Part shown: positions 1-8,784 of the stretch, one piece after another
How the letters are laid out: each line of letters starts with the position of its first letter
How positions within the stretch are numbered: position 1 is the first letter of the stretch
Program-made: the position numbers and the translations under genes
The notes under the pieces: model-generated
Told to the model about the DNA's origin: nothing
Seen by the model: the letters and a program-made list of their open reading frames with translations, nothing else
Database searches by the model: none
From: JAMHWF01 sp964371405
GTDB taxonomy: Bacteria > Pseudomonadota > Gammaproteobacteria > Burkholderiales > Burkholderiaceae_C
NCBI GenBank assembly: GCA_964371405.1
Contig: CAYJLV010000003.1
Location: 115,164 to 179,163, forward strand
Length of the DNA: 64,000 bases
Reading direction: 5' to 3'

Positions 1-63
1 TGCGCAGACCCGATGCGTAGTGTGAACAGGCCCTGCTAACCGGGCCGGTCAGGCCGCCGCGCG

Positions 64-2079
64 ATGTATTCGATCCCGTTCCTCGATCTGCCGCCTCTGC
101 GCGGCGCCGCCGGCAGCGTGCGCCTGCCGGGCTCCAAGAGCATCTCGAACCGTGTGCTGCTGCTCGCCGGGCTGGCCGCGGGCACGACGGCGGTGCACGA
201 CGTGCTCGATTCCGACGACACCCGCGTCATGCTCGATGCGCTGGCGCTCCTGGGCTGCACGTTGCGCCGCGACGGCGCCACGGTGCACGTCGGCGGCCTC
301 GGCGGCCGGCTCGCGGTGCGCGAGGCGCAACTCCATCTCGGCAATGCCGGTACGGCGATGCGTCCGCTGGCCGCCGCGCTGGCGCTGCTCGCCGCGCGCG
401 ACGGCGGTCGCTTCGATCTCACCGGCGTCGCGCGCATGCACGAGCGGCCGATCGGCGACCTGGTCGACGCGCTGCGCGCACTCGGCTGCGGCGTCGACTA
501 CCTCGGCGCCGACGGCTACCCGCCGCTGCGCGTGCACGGCAGCGGCGGCGGGCTGGCAGCTGCGGCGGCGCCGATCCGCGTGCGCGGCGACGTGTCGAGC
601 CAGTTTCTCACCGCGCTGCTGCTCGCGCTGCCGCTGGTCGCCGCCGAGCGCGCGATCGAGGTCGAGGTCGTCGGCGAACTGATCTCAAGGCCCTATGTCG
701 AGATCACGCTGAACCTGCTCGCGCGCTTCGGCGTCGCCATCGAGCGCGACGGCTGGCGGCGCTTTACCGTGCCCGCCGGCGCCGCCTACCGCTCGCCGGG
801 CGAGGTGCACGTCGAGGGCGATGCGTCTTCGGCGTCCTACTTCGTCGCGCTCGGCGCGATCGCGGCAACGGGCGAGCCGATCCGCATCGAGGGCGTCGGC
901 CGCGACTCGATCCAGGGCGACATCCGCTTCGTCGACGCGGCGCGCGCGATGGGCGCGCAGGTCGACGCCGACGCGAGCGGCCTGACAGTGCGCCGCGGCG
1001 CCTGGCCATTGCGCGCGCTCGACCTCGATTGCAACGCGATACCCGACGCCGCGATGACGCTGGCCGTGATGGCGCTCTACGCCGACGGCCCGACGCGGCT
1101 GACGAACATCGCGAGCTGGCGCGTCAAGGAAACCGACCGCATCGCCGCGATGGCGACCGAGCTGCGCAAGCTCGGCGCCGCCGTGACCGAGCACGCCGAC
1201 GCGATCGAGATCCGGCCGCCCGCCGCGTGGCGCGCCGCCGCGATCGACACCTACGACGACCATCGCATGGCGATGTGCCTGTCGCTCGCCGCGTTCAACC
1301 CGCTGGCCGGCGCGGCGCCCGGCGTGCCGCTGCGCATCCGCGACCCGCGCTGCGTCGGCAAGACCTACCCCGACTACTTCGAGACGCTGCTGTCGCTGGT
1401 GCGCGTCCAGCCGGCCGACGTGCCGGTGATCGCCGTCGACGGCCCCACGGCGTCCGGCAAGGGCACGTTGGCCGGCGCGCTGGCGACAGTGCTCGGCTAC
1501 CACCACCTCGACTCCGGCGCGCTGTACCGCGCGACGGCGCTGCGCGCGCTGCGCACCGGCGTGGCAGCCGACGACCCGGCGGCGCTGGCCGGGCTGGCGG
1601 CCGGCCTCGACCTGCGCTTCCACGCCGGGCGCACGCTGCTCGCCGCCGAGGACGTGACCGACGCGCTGCGCGACGAGGACGTCGGTGCGCTGGCGTCGCG
1701 CGTCTCGGCCTGGCCCGAAGTGCGCACCGCGCTGCATGCGCTGCAGTTGTCGTTCCGCCGCGCGCCCGGCCTGGTCGCCGACGGCCGCGACATGGGCAGC
1801 GTCGTCTTCCCCGATGCAGCGCTCAAGGTGTTCCTCGTCGCGAGCGCCGAGCAGCGTGCCGGGCGGCGCCATAAGCAATTGATGCAGCAGGGGATTTCGA
1901 CTAGAATCGACGACCTTCGGTCAGCCTTGGAGGCGCGGGACGCACGCGACAAATCGCGCAGCACATCGCCCCTGAAGCCGGCCGCGGATGCGGTGCTGCT
2001 CGACAACTCGGCGCTCTCGATCGAAGCCTCGGTCGATGTCGTGCTCGGCTGGTGGCAGCAACGCAGGCCGTTCGCCTGA
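64..2079 (+). CDS. aroA: Bifunctional EPSP synthase / cytidylate kinase (AroA-Cmk fusion)
   Basis: This 671-residue protein joins two cytoplasmic enzymes. Residues 1 to about 448 are 3-phosphoshikimate 1-carboxyvinyltransferase, the sixth shikimate step. They carry LPGSKSISNR near residue 21, LGNAGTAMRPL near 98, RVKETDRIAAM and DDHRMAM. From about residue 452 to the end is cytidylate kinase (CMP/dCMP phosphorylation), with the P-loop GPTASGKGT at 460-468 and DSGALYRA just after. No stop or restart separates the halves, so this is a real fusion, a known arrangement in Burkholderiales. rpsA follows 160 bases downstream, as cmk precedes rpsA in many proteobacteria. The first ATG is used; no strong ribosome site precedes it, suggesting coupling to an upstream aromatic-amino-acid gene outside the window. 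Confidence 0.96.
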   Translation: MYSIPFLDLPPLRGAAGSVRLPGSKSISNRVLLLAGLAAGTTAVHDVLDSDDTRVMLDALALLGCTLRRDGATVHVGGLGGRLAVREAQLHLGNAGTAMRPLAAALALLAARDGGRFDLTGVARMHERPIGDLVDALRALGCGVDYLGADGYPPLRVHGSGGGLAAAAAPIRVRGDVSSQFLTALLLALPLVAAERAIEVEVVGELISRPYVEITLNLLARFGVAIERDGWRRFTVPAGAAYRSPGEVHVEGDASSASYFVALGAIAATGEPIRIEGVGRDSIQGDIRFVDAARAMGAQVDADASGLTVRRGAWPLRALDLDCNAIPDAAMTLAVMALYADGPTRLTNIASWRVKETDRIAAMATELRKLGAAVTEHADAIEIRPPAAWRAAAIDTYDDHRMAMCLSLAAFNPLAGAAPGVPLRIRDPRCVGKTYPDYFETLLSLVRVQPADVPVIAVDGPTASGKGTLAGALATVLGYHHLDSGALYRATALRALRTGVAADDPAALAGLAAGLDLRFHAGRTLLAAEDVTDALRDEDVGALASRVSAWPEVRTALHALQLSFRRAPGLVADGRDMGSVVFPDAALKVFLVASAEQRAGRRHKQLMQQGISTRIDDLRSALEARDARDKSRSTSPLKPAADAVLLDNSALSIEASVDVVLGWWQQRRPFA

Positions 2080-2130
2080 GCCGCTTCGGCGGCGCCCCCG
2101 CACGGCACCCCGGTCCGCCGCCTCCCCGCA

Positions 2131-2144
2131 GTGCCGCAAGGCAC
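2131..2144 (+). promoter_or_regulatory. Small hairpin with GCAA loop in the rpsA leader
   Basis: GTGCC-GCAA-GGCAC forms a perfect 5-bp stem closed by a GNRA-type tetraloop, about 95 bases upstream of the rpsA start. S1 protein autoregulates its own mRNA leader in enterics, so a structured leader is expected. Whether this hairpin takes part is inference. Confidence 0.3.
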
Positions 2145-2239
2145 ATCGAGGCAGTGGTTTTTCAACCCGAACCGCAGCGCCCGCTGCAGCACCGCCGCCG
2201 CTGATCTCCCGCATCGAGCCGGCTTCCAGGAAACCCGCA

Positions 2240-3961
2240 ATGCCCCAAATCCAGACCGCCACGACCCAAGGGCCGGACTCGTTCGCCGCCCTGTTCGAAG
2301 AATCGCTCAAGCGCTCCGACATGCGCGCCGGCGAAGTGATCACCGCCGAGGTGGTCCGCGTCGACTACAACTTCGTGGTGGTGAATGCCGGCCTCAAGTC
2401 GGAGGCCTATGTCCCGATCGACGAGTTCAAGAACGACAAGGGCGAGCTCGAAGTCCAGATCGGCGACTTCGTCGCCGTGGCGATCGACGCCATCGAGAAC
2501 GGCTACGGCGACACCATCCTGTCACGCGACAAGGCCAAGCGCCTCGCGTCGTGGATGGCGCTCGAGACGGCGCTCGAGTCGGGCGACTTCGTCACCGGCA
2601 CCGTCAACGGCAAGGTCAAGGGCGGCCTGACCGTCCTCGTCAACGGCATCCGCGCCTTCCTGCCCGGCTCGCTGCTCGATACGCGTCCTGTCAAGGACAT
2701 GACGCCGTTCGAAGGCAAGACGATGGAGTTCAAGGTCATCAAGCTCGACCGCAAGCGCAACAACGTCGTGTTGTCGCGCCGCGCCGTCGTCGAGGCTTCG
2801 ATGGGCGAGGAACGCGCCAAGCTGCTGGAGACGCTGCACGAAGGCGCCATCGTCAGCGGCGTGGTCAAGAACATCACCGAGTACGGCGCCTTCGTCGACC
2901 TCGGCGGCATCGACGGCCTGCTGCACATCACCGACATGGCCTGGCGTCGCGTGCGCCACCCGAGCGAGGTGGTACAGGTCGGCCAGGAACTCGACGCCAA
3001 GGTACTCAAGTTCGACGCCGAGAAGAACCGCGTCTCGCTGGGCATCAAGCAACTCGGCGACGACCCGTGGCACGGCGTCTCGCGCCGCTACCCGCAGGGC
3101 ACGCGCCTGTTCGGCAAGGTCACCAACATCGCCGAGTACGGCGCCTTCGTCGAGATCGAGCCCGGCATCGAGGGCCTGGTCCACGTCTCCGAGATGGACT
3201 GGACCAACAAGAACGTCGCACCCAGCAAGACGGTGACGCTCGGCGAGGAGGTCGAGGTCATGGTCCTCGAGATCGACGAGGACAAGCGCCGCATCAGCCT
3301 GGGCATGAAGCAGTGCAAGGCCAACCCCTGGGAAGAGTTCTCCGAGACCGTCAAGCGCGGCGACAAGGTCAAGGGCCCGGTCAAGTCGATCACCGACTTC
3401 GGCGTCTTCGTGGGTCTTGCCGCCGGCATCGACGGCCTGGTGCACCTGTCGGACCTGTCGTGGAACGAGACGGGTGAAGCGGCCGTGCGCAACTTCAAGA
3501 AGGGCCAGGAAGTCGAGGCGATCGTGCTGGCCATCGACGTCGAGCGCGAGCGCATCTCGCTGGGCATCAAGCAGCTCGACTCCGATCCGTTCACCAGCTT
3601 CACCTCCGTCAACGACCGCGGCAACCTGGTCACGGGCAAGGTCAAGTCGGTCGACGTGCGCGGCGCCGAGATCCAGCTCAACGACGACGTGACCGGCTAT
3701 CTGCGCGCCTCCGAAATCAGCCGCGACCGCGTCGAGGACGCGCGCAACGTGCTCAAGGAAGGCGACGAGGTCTCGGCGATGATCATCAACGTCGACCGCA
3801 AGACGCGCTCGATCCAGTTGTCGATCAAGGCCAAGGACAGCGCCGACCAGCAAGAGGCGATGCAGCGCCTGAGCGCGAGCAACGAGCGCGAGACCGCCGG
3901 TACGACGAGCCTCGGCGCACTGCTGCGCGCCAAGCTCGACACGCAGAAGGACAACTCCTGA
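2240..3961 (+). CDS. rpsA: 30S ribosomal protein S1
   Basis: The 573-residue product is the ribosomal S1 protein that docks mRNA on the 30S subunit. It consists of six S1 (OB-fold) repeats. The later ones carry the recurring signature seen as EYGAFVDLGGIDGLLH, EYGAFVEIEPGIEGLVH and DFGVFVGLAAGIDGLVH, each closing with a sequence like RISLGIKQL. The open frame extends 84 codons further upstream into the cmk/rpsA spacer. The start chosen is the ATG giving MPQIQTATTQ, which has a CCAGGA Shine-Dalgarno-like stretch about 10 bases upstream and matches betaproteobacterial S1 N-termini. ihfB follows after 10 bases, so the two are probably cotranscribed. Confidence 0.97.
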   Translation: MPQIQTATTQGPDSFAALFEESLKRSDMRAGEVITAEVVRVDYNFVVVNAGLKSEAYVPIDEFKNDKGELEVQIGDFVAVAIDAIENGYGDTILSRDKAKRLASWMALETALESGDFVTGTVNGKVKGGLTVLVNGIRAFLPGSLLDTRPVKDMTPFEGKTMEFKVIKLDRKRNNVVLSRRAVVEASMGEERAKLLETLHEGAIVSGVVKNITEYGAFVDLGGIDGLLHITDMAWRRVRHPSEVVQVGQELDAKVLKFDAEKNRVSLGIKQLGDDPWHGVSRRYPQGTRLFGKVTNIAEYGAFVEIEPGIEGLVHVSEMDWTNKNVAPSKTVTLGEEVEVMVLEIDEDKRRISLGMKQCKANPWEEFSETVKRGDKVKGPVKSITDFGVFVGLAAGIDGLVHLSDLSWNETGEAAVRNFKKGQEVEAIVLAIDVERERISLGIKQLDSDPFTSFTSVNDRGNLVTGKVKSVDVRGAEIQLNDDVTGYLRASEISRDRVEDARNVLKEGDEVSAMIINVDRKTRSIQLSIKAKDSADQQEAMQRLSASNERETAGTTSLGALLRAKLDTQKDNS

Positions 3962-3971
3962 AGCGCACGTC

Positions 3972-4274
3972 GTGACGCGGTCCGACCTCGTGGCCCAGCT
4001 GGCCGAGCGCTTCGGCCAGCTCACGCACCGCGACACCGAGTTCGCGGTGAAGACGATCCTCGATGCGATGTCCGACGCGCTCGCGCGCGGGCACCGCATC
4101 GAGATCCGCGGCTTCGGCAGCTTCTCGATCAACCGGCGCCCGCCGCGCCTCGGGCGCAATCCGCGCTCGGGCGAGCAGGTCGGCATCCCCGAGAAGTTCG
4201 TGCCGCACTTCAAGCCCGGCAAGGCGCTGCGTGAGGGCGTCGACGCCCAGGTGCCGGCCGACGCCGAACGTTGA
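3972..4274 (+). CDS. ihfB: Integration host factor subunit beta
   Basis: A 100-residue DNA-bending protein of the HU/IHF family, the beta half of the IHF heterodimer. It shows MTRSDLVAQLAERF at the N-terminus, the core RGFGSFSINRRPPRLGRNP, and the beta-arm region GRNPRSGEQV followed by FKPGKALRE. The start is GTG, 10 bases after the rpsA stop. The rpsA-ihfB order is conserved across proteobacteria, which separates it from HU and from IhfA. An imperfect inverted repeat (CGAACG/CGTTCG) spans its stop codon. Confidence 0.95.
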   Translation: MTRSDLVAQLAERFGQLTHRDTEFAVKTILDAMSDALARGHRIEIRGFGSFSINRRPPRLGRNPRSGEQVGIPEKFVPHFKPGKALREGVDAQVPADAER

Positions 4275-4333
4275 GGCGTTCGCCCGCGCCGCCCGCCGAC
4301 GTACCCGCCGGACTCGGGGCTGACACCAGTCCC

Positions 4334-4339
4334 TACAAT
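4334..4339 (+). promoter_or_regulatory. Candidate -10 box for lapA
   Basis: TACAAT lies 22 bases upstream of the lapA start codon, with a GGGAG ribosome site between. The -35 region is not recognisable. It would make lapAB a transcription unit separate from rpsA-ihfB. Confidence 0.35.
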
Positions 4340-4355
4340 CGCGCCGGGAGTTCCG

Positions 4356-4655
4356 ATGCAAATCCTTCACTGGGCTTGGCGTGCCCTGGTCTTCTTTGCC
4401 CTCTTCGCGTTCGCGCTGAACAACCGGCACGACGTGACGGTGCACTGGTTCTTCGGCTGGCAGTGGCGCGCGCCGCTCGTCTTCGTCGTGCTGGCCGCCT
4501 TCGCCATCGGCTGCGTGTTCGGCGTGCTGGCGATGGTGCCGCGCCGGTGGCGGCGCCGCCGCGCGGCACGCGGCACGGGCAACGCTGCGCCGGCGGCGCC
4601 CGCCCCCGTGATCGCCGAGTCGGCGCTCGAGCATCCGCCGCGCGATGGACTTTGA
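4356..4655 (+). CDS. lapA: LapA-family inner-membrane protein (DUF1049)
   Basis: This 99-residue protein has two membrane segments, about residues 5-21 and 40-62, and an Arg-rich then Ala/Pro-rich cytoplasmic tail. The internal VTVHWFFGWQW and the basic MVPRRWRRRR boundary fit the LapA/DUF1049 family. LapA partners with LapB at the inner membrane and helps coordinate LPS synthesis with FtsH-dependent turnover of LpxC in enterics. The gene has a clear GGGAG ribosome site and overlaps lapB by 11 bases, so the two are translationally linked. Confidence 0.88.
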   Translation: MQILHWAWRALVFFALFAFALNNRHDVTVHWFFGWQWRAPLVFVVLAAFAIGCVFGVLAMVPRRWRRRRAARGTGNAAPAAPAPVIAESALEHPPRDGL

Positions 4656-5805
4656 CCTGCAGTGGCTGCTGCTCGGCCTGCCGGTCGCCTTCGCGCTCGG
4701 CTGGCTGGCGTCGCGCTTCGACAAGCGGCAGTGGCAACGCGAACAGCGCGAGTCGCCGAAGGCGTATTTCAAGGGCCTGAACCTGCTGCTCAACGAACAG
4801 CAGGACAAGGCCATCGATGCCTTCATCGAGGCCGTCCAGCAAGACCCCGACAGCTCCGATCTGCACTTCGCGCTCGGCAACCTGTTCCGCCGCCGCGGCG
4901 AATACGAGCGCGCCGTGCGCGTGCACCAGCACCTGCTGGTCCGCGCCGACCTGCCGCGCGCCGAGCGCGACCGCGCACAGCACGCGCTGGCGCAGGACTT
5001 CCTCAAGGCCGGCCTGCTCGACCGCGCCGAGGCCGCGTTCCGCGCCCTCGACGGCACGGCCTACGACACCGAGGCGCGGCTCGCGCTGCTCGGCATCTAC
5101 GAGCGCTCGCGCGACTGGCGCGCGGCCGCCGAGGAGGCGCAGCGCCTCGAGCGCGCCGGCACCGGATCGTTCGCGTCGCGCATCGCGCACTACTGGTGCG
5201 AGCTGGCGCAGGAGGCCGAGGCGCGCCACCAGGACACCGATGCCGACGCGGCGCTCGCACGCGCCCGCGCCGCCGCGCCGCAGGCGGCGCGCCCCATCGT
5301 GCTGGCCGGCCAGCGTCTGGCGCGCCAGGGCCGGCATCGCGACGTGCTAGAGCTGTGGGGCGAACTGCTGATCGCCGCGCAGCCGCAGGCGTTCAACCTC
5401 GTCGCCGCCGACTATGCGCGCAGCGCGCTGGCCTGCGGCGAGCGCGAACGCGCGCTGCAGCAGCTGCTCGCTCTGTACCGGCGCGCGCCGTCGCTGGATC
5501 TGCTGCACGCCGCCGCGCTGCTCGACGCCGACGCCGCCGCGCAGCGCGCGCGCGCCCTCGATCACCTGCGCACGCTGCCGACGCTGTCGGCCGCGCAGGA
5601 ACTGCTGCGCCAACGCGAAGCGATCGGCGCGCCGCTCGACGGCGCCGAACTGGCCGGCGTCGAGCAGGCGATCGGCCGCGCCGCCAAGCCGCTGCAGCGC
5701 TACCGCTGCGCGGCCTGCGGCTTCGAAGCGCAGCAGCACTTCTGGCAGTGCCCCGGTTGCCTCAACTGGGACACCTATCCGCCGCTGCGCAGCGAGGAGC
5801 TATGA
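4645..5805 (+). CDS. lapB: LPS assembly protein B (TPR and rubredoxin-like)
   Basis: The 386-residue protein has an N-terminal membrane anchor (about residues 5-20, LLLGLPVAFALGWLASRF) and a long run of tetratricopeptide repeats beginning around residue 33. It ends in a rubredoxin-type zinc/iron knuckle with cysteines at 355, 358, 369 and 372 (CAAC...CPGC). That order is diagnostic of LapB (YciM), which controls LpxC stability and LPS assembly at the inner membrane. It overlaps lapA by 11 bases. Its TGA stop lies within the first hairpin of a REP-like element that leads into the glycan genes. Confidence 0.95.
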   Translation: MDFDLQWLLLGLPVAFALGWLASRFDKRQWQREQRESPKAYFKGLNLLLNEQQDKAIDAFIEAVQQDPDSSDLHFALGNLFRRRGEYERAVRVHQHLLVRADLPRAERDRAQHALAQDFLKAGLLDRAEAAFRALDGTAYDTEARLALLGIYERSRDWRAAAEEAQRLERAGTGSFASRIAHYWCELAQEAEARHQDTDADAALARARAAAPQAARPIVLAGQRLARQGRHRDVLELWGELLIAAQPQAFNLVAADYARSALACGERERALQQLLALYRRAPSLDLLHAAALLDADAAAQRARALDHLRTLPTLSAAQELLRQREAIGAPLDGAELAGVEQAIGRAAKPLQRYRCAACGFEAQQHFWQCPGCLNWDTYPPLRSEEL

Positions 5806-5926
5806 GCGCGCCGGGCCGCTCCCAAGCGCTCATCCCGGCGCACGCAGTGCGAAGGGCAGTCCTTATGAGCCCCGCCCGGCCGCCCGAAGGGGCTCATTCC
5901 CGCTCGGCGGGACCGGCCGAAGGCCG
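5802..5926 (+). repeat. REP-like tandem hairpin element downstream of lapB
   Basis: Two adjacent imperfect palindromes share the frame ATGAGC...GCTCAT. The first (5802-5833) pairs ATGAGCGC with GCGCTCAT. The second (5865-5897) pairs ATGAGCCCC with GGGGCTCAT. The inner stem bases differ but stay complementary within each unit. A third small hairpin, CGGCC-GAA-GGCCG, lies at 5914-5926 just before the next start codon. The compensatory stem change suggests selection for RNA or DNA secondary structure. Confidence 0.5.
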
Positions 5927-5938
5927 TAGGGTGCACCG

Positions 5939-6685
5939 ATGAACGTCGCGGCAGGCGATCGGCAGCGCTTCGTGCTGTGCATGCGCTGGGGCACGAAGTA
6001 CGGGCCCGAGTACGTCAACCGCCTCTACGCGATGGTGCGCCGCCACCTGCGCGGCGAGTTCCGCTTCGTCTGCCTGACCGACAGCGCCGCCGGCGTGCGG
6101 CCCGAGGTCGAGTGCCTGCCGATCCCGTCGCTGGAGCTGCCCGAAGGCATCCCCGAGCGCGGCTGGCGCAAGCTGACGACGTTCGCCGCCGACCTGCACG
6201 GCCTGAGCGGCACGGCGCTGTTCCTCGACCTCGACGTCGTCATCGTCGACGACATCACTCCGTTTTTCGAGCAGCCCGGCGAGTTCCTCATCATCCACGA
6301 CTGGAAGCGGCCGCATCGCGTCACCGGCAACTCGTCGGTCTATCGCTTCCGCCTCGGCGCGCATGCCGACGTGCTGGAGACCTTCCGCCGCGAGCAAGCC
6401 GAGGTGCGGCGGCGCTTGCGCAACGAGCAGGCGTTCCTCTCCGAAGTCCTGCATCGCCAGGGCAAGCTCCACTACTGGCCCGCCGACTGGTGCTGCAGCT
6501 TCAAGTACCACTGCATCCCGCCGTGGCCGACGAACCTGTGGCGTGCGCCCGCGGTGCCGGCGGGAACGCGCATCGTGATTTTCCACGGCGAGGTGAATCC
6601 GCCCGACGCGATCGCCGGGCGCCGCAACCGCGCGCTGCGTTTCATGAAGCCGGCGCAGTGGGTCGCGCGGCACTGGAGCGAATGA
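5939..6685 (+). CDS. Glycosyltransferase with DxD motif (GT-A type)
   Basis: This 248-residue soluble protein shows the hallmarks of a GT-A nucleotide-sugar transferase. RFVLCMRWGTKYGPEYVNRL stands at the N-terminus, the metal-binding FLDLDVVIVDD lies near residue 95-105, and WCCSFKYHCIP and IVIFHGEVNP come later. The acceptor and sugar are not predictable. It is the first of five surface-glycan genes placed right after lapAB, so LPS core or capsule modification is the likely setting. The start ATG follows the hairpin element directly, and no classical ribosome site is evident. Confidence 0.75.
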   Translation: MNVAAGDRQRFVLCMRWGTKYGPEYVNRLYAMVRRHLRGEFRFVCLTDSAAGVRPEVECLPIPSLELPEGIPERGWRKLTTFAADLHGLSGTALFLDLDVVIVDDITPFFEQPGEFLIIHDWKRPHRVTGNSSVYRFRLGAHADVLETFRREQAEVRRRLRNEQAFLSEVLHRQGKLHYWPADWCCSFKYHCIPPWPTNLWRAPAVPAGTRIVIFHGEVNPPDAIAGRRNRALRFMKPAQWVARHWSE

Positions 6686-6698
6686 CGCACGCCGCGCG

Positions 6699-7715
6699 AT
6701 GAAGCAGGCATCCGTCTACTTCCACCAGCAGCGCCGCGACGAGATGTTCGCCGTGGCGCCCGGCGCGAACGCCGGCGGCCTGTACTTCCCGTTCCGGCAA
6801 CTGCGCGAGGTGTTTGCCGAGTACGGCGTGCGACTGTCGACACCCGACATGAACGCGGGCCGCGAAGTCGCCTTCGAACTGCACTTCAACGCCCGCCACC
6901 GGCTGCGCGACGTGCCCAGCTACGCCTACCTCTGGGAGCATCCGCTGATCCGCCCCGTCAACGGCAATCTGCGCCACCTCGCGCGCTACCGCCGCGTGTT
7001 CACCTGGAACGAGGCGCTGGTCGACGGGCGGCACATCCACGAACTGCCGATCCCGAACGACCTGACGGTGCGCGCCGTGCCCGGCTTCGCCGAGCGCGAC
7101 CTGTTCTGCGTCGTCATCGCCGGCAACCGGGCGCTGCGCCAGCGCACGCCGCTTGCGCTGCACGACAAGCGCCTCGCCGCGATCCGCTGGTTCGACCGCC
7201 ACGCGCCGCAGCAGTTCGCCCTCTACGGCCACGGCTGGCACCGCCCCGCCAAGGCGCCGGGCATCGCGGCGCGCCTGATCAAGCCGCTGCAGGACTGGCG
7301 CGCCCGCTGGTGGCCGACGAACCAGTTCAGCACCTGGCGCGGACCGGTGGCGGCGAAAGACGAGATCCTGCTTCGCGCCAAGTTCACGATCTGCTACGAG
7401 AACCTGCGCGGCGGCAACGGCTACATCACGGAGAAGCTGTTCGACGCACTGATCTACGGCTGCCTGCCGGTCTACGTCGGCGCGAGCGACATCGCCCGCC
7501 GCATGCCGCGCGAGTGCTTCATCGACGGCGACCTCTACGACGATCCGGCCGACCTGTATCGCGCGCTGCAGGCCATCGGCGAGGACGAGTTCCGCGAACG
7601 GCGCGCACGCACCGTCGAGTTCCTGCTCGGCGAGCAGGCCCGTCCCTACGGCAACGAGCACTTCTGCCGCACGATGGCGCACCTCGTCGCCGAAGATCTC
7701 GGTCTGTCGGCATGA
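6699..7715 (+). CDS. GT10-family fucosyltransferase-like protein (copy 1)
   Basis: The 338-residue protein carries the alpha-1,3/4-fucosyltransferase (GT10) donor-binding signature ICYENLRGGNGYITEKLFD followed by YGCLPVYVGA near residues 230-260. That corresponds to the family FEN...YvTEK...PVyxG motif. The N-terminal half (ANAGGLYFPFRQLREVFAEY) is the acceptor domain. It would transfer fucose or a related deoxysugar from a GDP-sugar to a surface glycan. The following gene is a clear paralogue and overlaps it by ATGA, pointing to a tandem duplication with coupled translation. Confidence 0.8.
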   Translation: MKQASVYFHQQRRDEMFAVAPGANAGGLYFPFRQLREVFAEYGVRLSTPDMNAGREVAFELHFNARHRLRDVPSYAYLWEHPLIRPVNGNLRHLARYRRVFTWNEALVDGRHIHELPIPNDLTVRAVPGFAERDLFCVVIAGNRALRQRTPLALHDKRLAAIRWFDRHAPQQFALYGHGWHRPAKAPGIAARLIKPLQDWRARWWPTNQFSTWRGPVAAKDEILLRAKFTICYENLRGGNGYITEKLFDALIYGCLPVYVGASDIARRMPRECFIDGDLYDDPADLYRALQAIGEDEFRERRARTVEFLLGEQARPYGNEHFCRTMAHLVAEDLGLSA

Positions 7716-8782
7716 AGCACGCGTCCATCGTCTTTCGACGGCACAAGGCGAACACGATCTTCGACGGCAACGAAGGCGCCAACTTCGGCGGCTGGTACTT
7801 CCCGTTCGCCCTCCTGCGCGAGGGCTTTCGCGCCCACGGCATCGAGCTGTCGACCGCCGACGTCAACCGCGACCGCGAAGTGCTGTTCGAGCTGCACATC
7901 AATGTGCAACGCCGCCGCTGCCGCGTGCCGACCTACTGCTACGACTACGAACACCCGCACGTGCGTGCCGTCAACGGCAGCCCGCAATGGCTCGCGACCT
8001 ACCGGCGCGTCTGGACGTGGAACGAGGCGCTGATCGAGCGCCACGGCCTGCTGCGCCTGCCGATCCCGAACGACCTGAGCCTGCGGCCGTTCCGGCCGTG
8101 GTCCGAGCGCACGCAGTTCTGCGTGATGATCGCCAAGAACAAGGAGATGCGCAAAGCGAGCGACATCTCGATGTATCAGGAACGGCTGCGCCTGATCCGC
8201 GGATTCGAGCGTCACGCCGGCAGCGACTTCGCGCTGTACGGCAAGGACTGGAACATACCGCCGGTGGTTCCCGGCCTCGGCGGCCGCTTCGTCAAGCTGT
8301 GGCAGCAGTGGCGGCATCGCCGGTCGGGCACGCAGCCCTTCCCGAGCTGGCGCGGCACCGTGCGCAGCAAGGACGACGTGCTGCCGTTCGCGCGCTTCGC
8401 GCTGTGCTACGAGAACCTGCGCGGCGGTCGCGGCTACGTCACGGAGAAGCTGTTCGACTGCCTGGTCAGCGGCTGCCTCCCGGTCTATGCAGGCGCAGCC
8501 GACATCGCCCGGCACGTGCCGCCCGACTGCTGGATCGACGGCGACCGTTTCGCCGAGGTGCCCGCATTGATCGATCACCTGCGCGGCATCGGCCAAGCCG
8601 AGTACGCCGCGCGGCAGGACGCGATCCGCCGCTTCCTCGCCGGCGATGCGGCACGCGCCTACGACCAGCAGCACTGGTGTCGCACGCTCGTCGACGGCAT
8701 CGTCGGCGACCTCGCCTCGCTGCCGGGGAATGCAGCGCAGCCGACGCTACACTCACAGCCTCCCCATCAGCCGAAGCCATAA
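7712..8782 (+). CDS. GT10-family fucosyltransferase-like protein (copy 2)
   Basis: A 356-residue paralogue of the preceding gene. It has the same architecture (ANFGGWYFPFALLREGFRAH; LCYENLRGGRGYVTEKLFD; SGCLPVYAGAADIARH) but diverged residues in the acceptor half, so it probably adds sugar to a different position. The open frame runs further upstream. The ATG at 7712 overlaps the previous stop as ATGA, begins with the same MKHAS/MKQAS start as its paralogue, and is preferred. The C-terminal tail is Pro/Gln-rich and not part of the fold. Confidence 0.8.
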   Translation: MKHASIVFRRHKANTIFDGNEGANFGGWYFPFALLREGFRAHGIELSTADVNRDREVLFELHINVQRRRCRVPTYCYDYEHPHVRAVNGSPQWLATYRRVWTWNEALIERHGLLRLPIPNDLSLRPFRPWSERTQFCVMIAKNKEMRKASDISMYQERLRLIRGFERHAGSDFALYGKDWNIPPVVPGLGGRFVKLWQQWRHRRSGTQPFPSWRGTVRSKDDVLPFARFALCYENLRGGRGYVTEKLFDCLVSGCLPVYAGAADIARHVPPDCWIDGDRFAEVPALIDHLRGIGQAEYAARQDAIRRFLAGDAARAYDQQHWCRTLVDGIVGDLASLPGNAAQPTLHSQPPHQPKP

Positions 8783-8784
8783 AC

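Noticed and set aside
1..63. End of an upstream gene (frame ending in TAA at 37-39)
   Set aside because: Only about a dozen codons are visible, too few to assign, though an aromatic-amino-acid gene is likely upstream.
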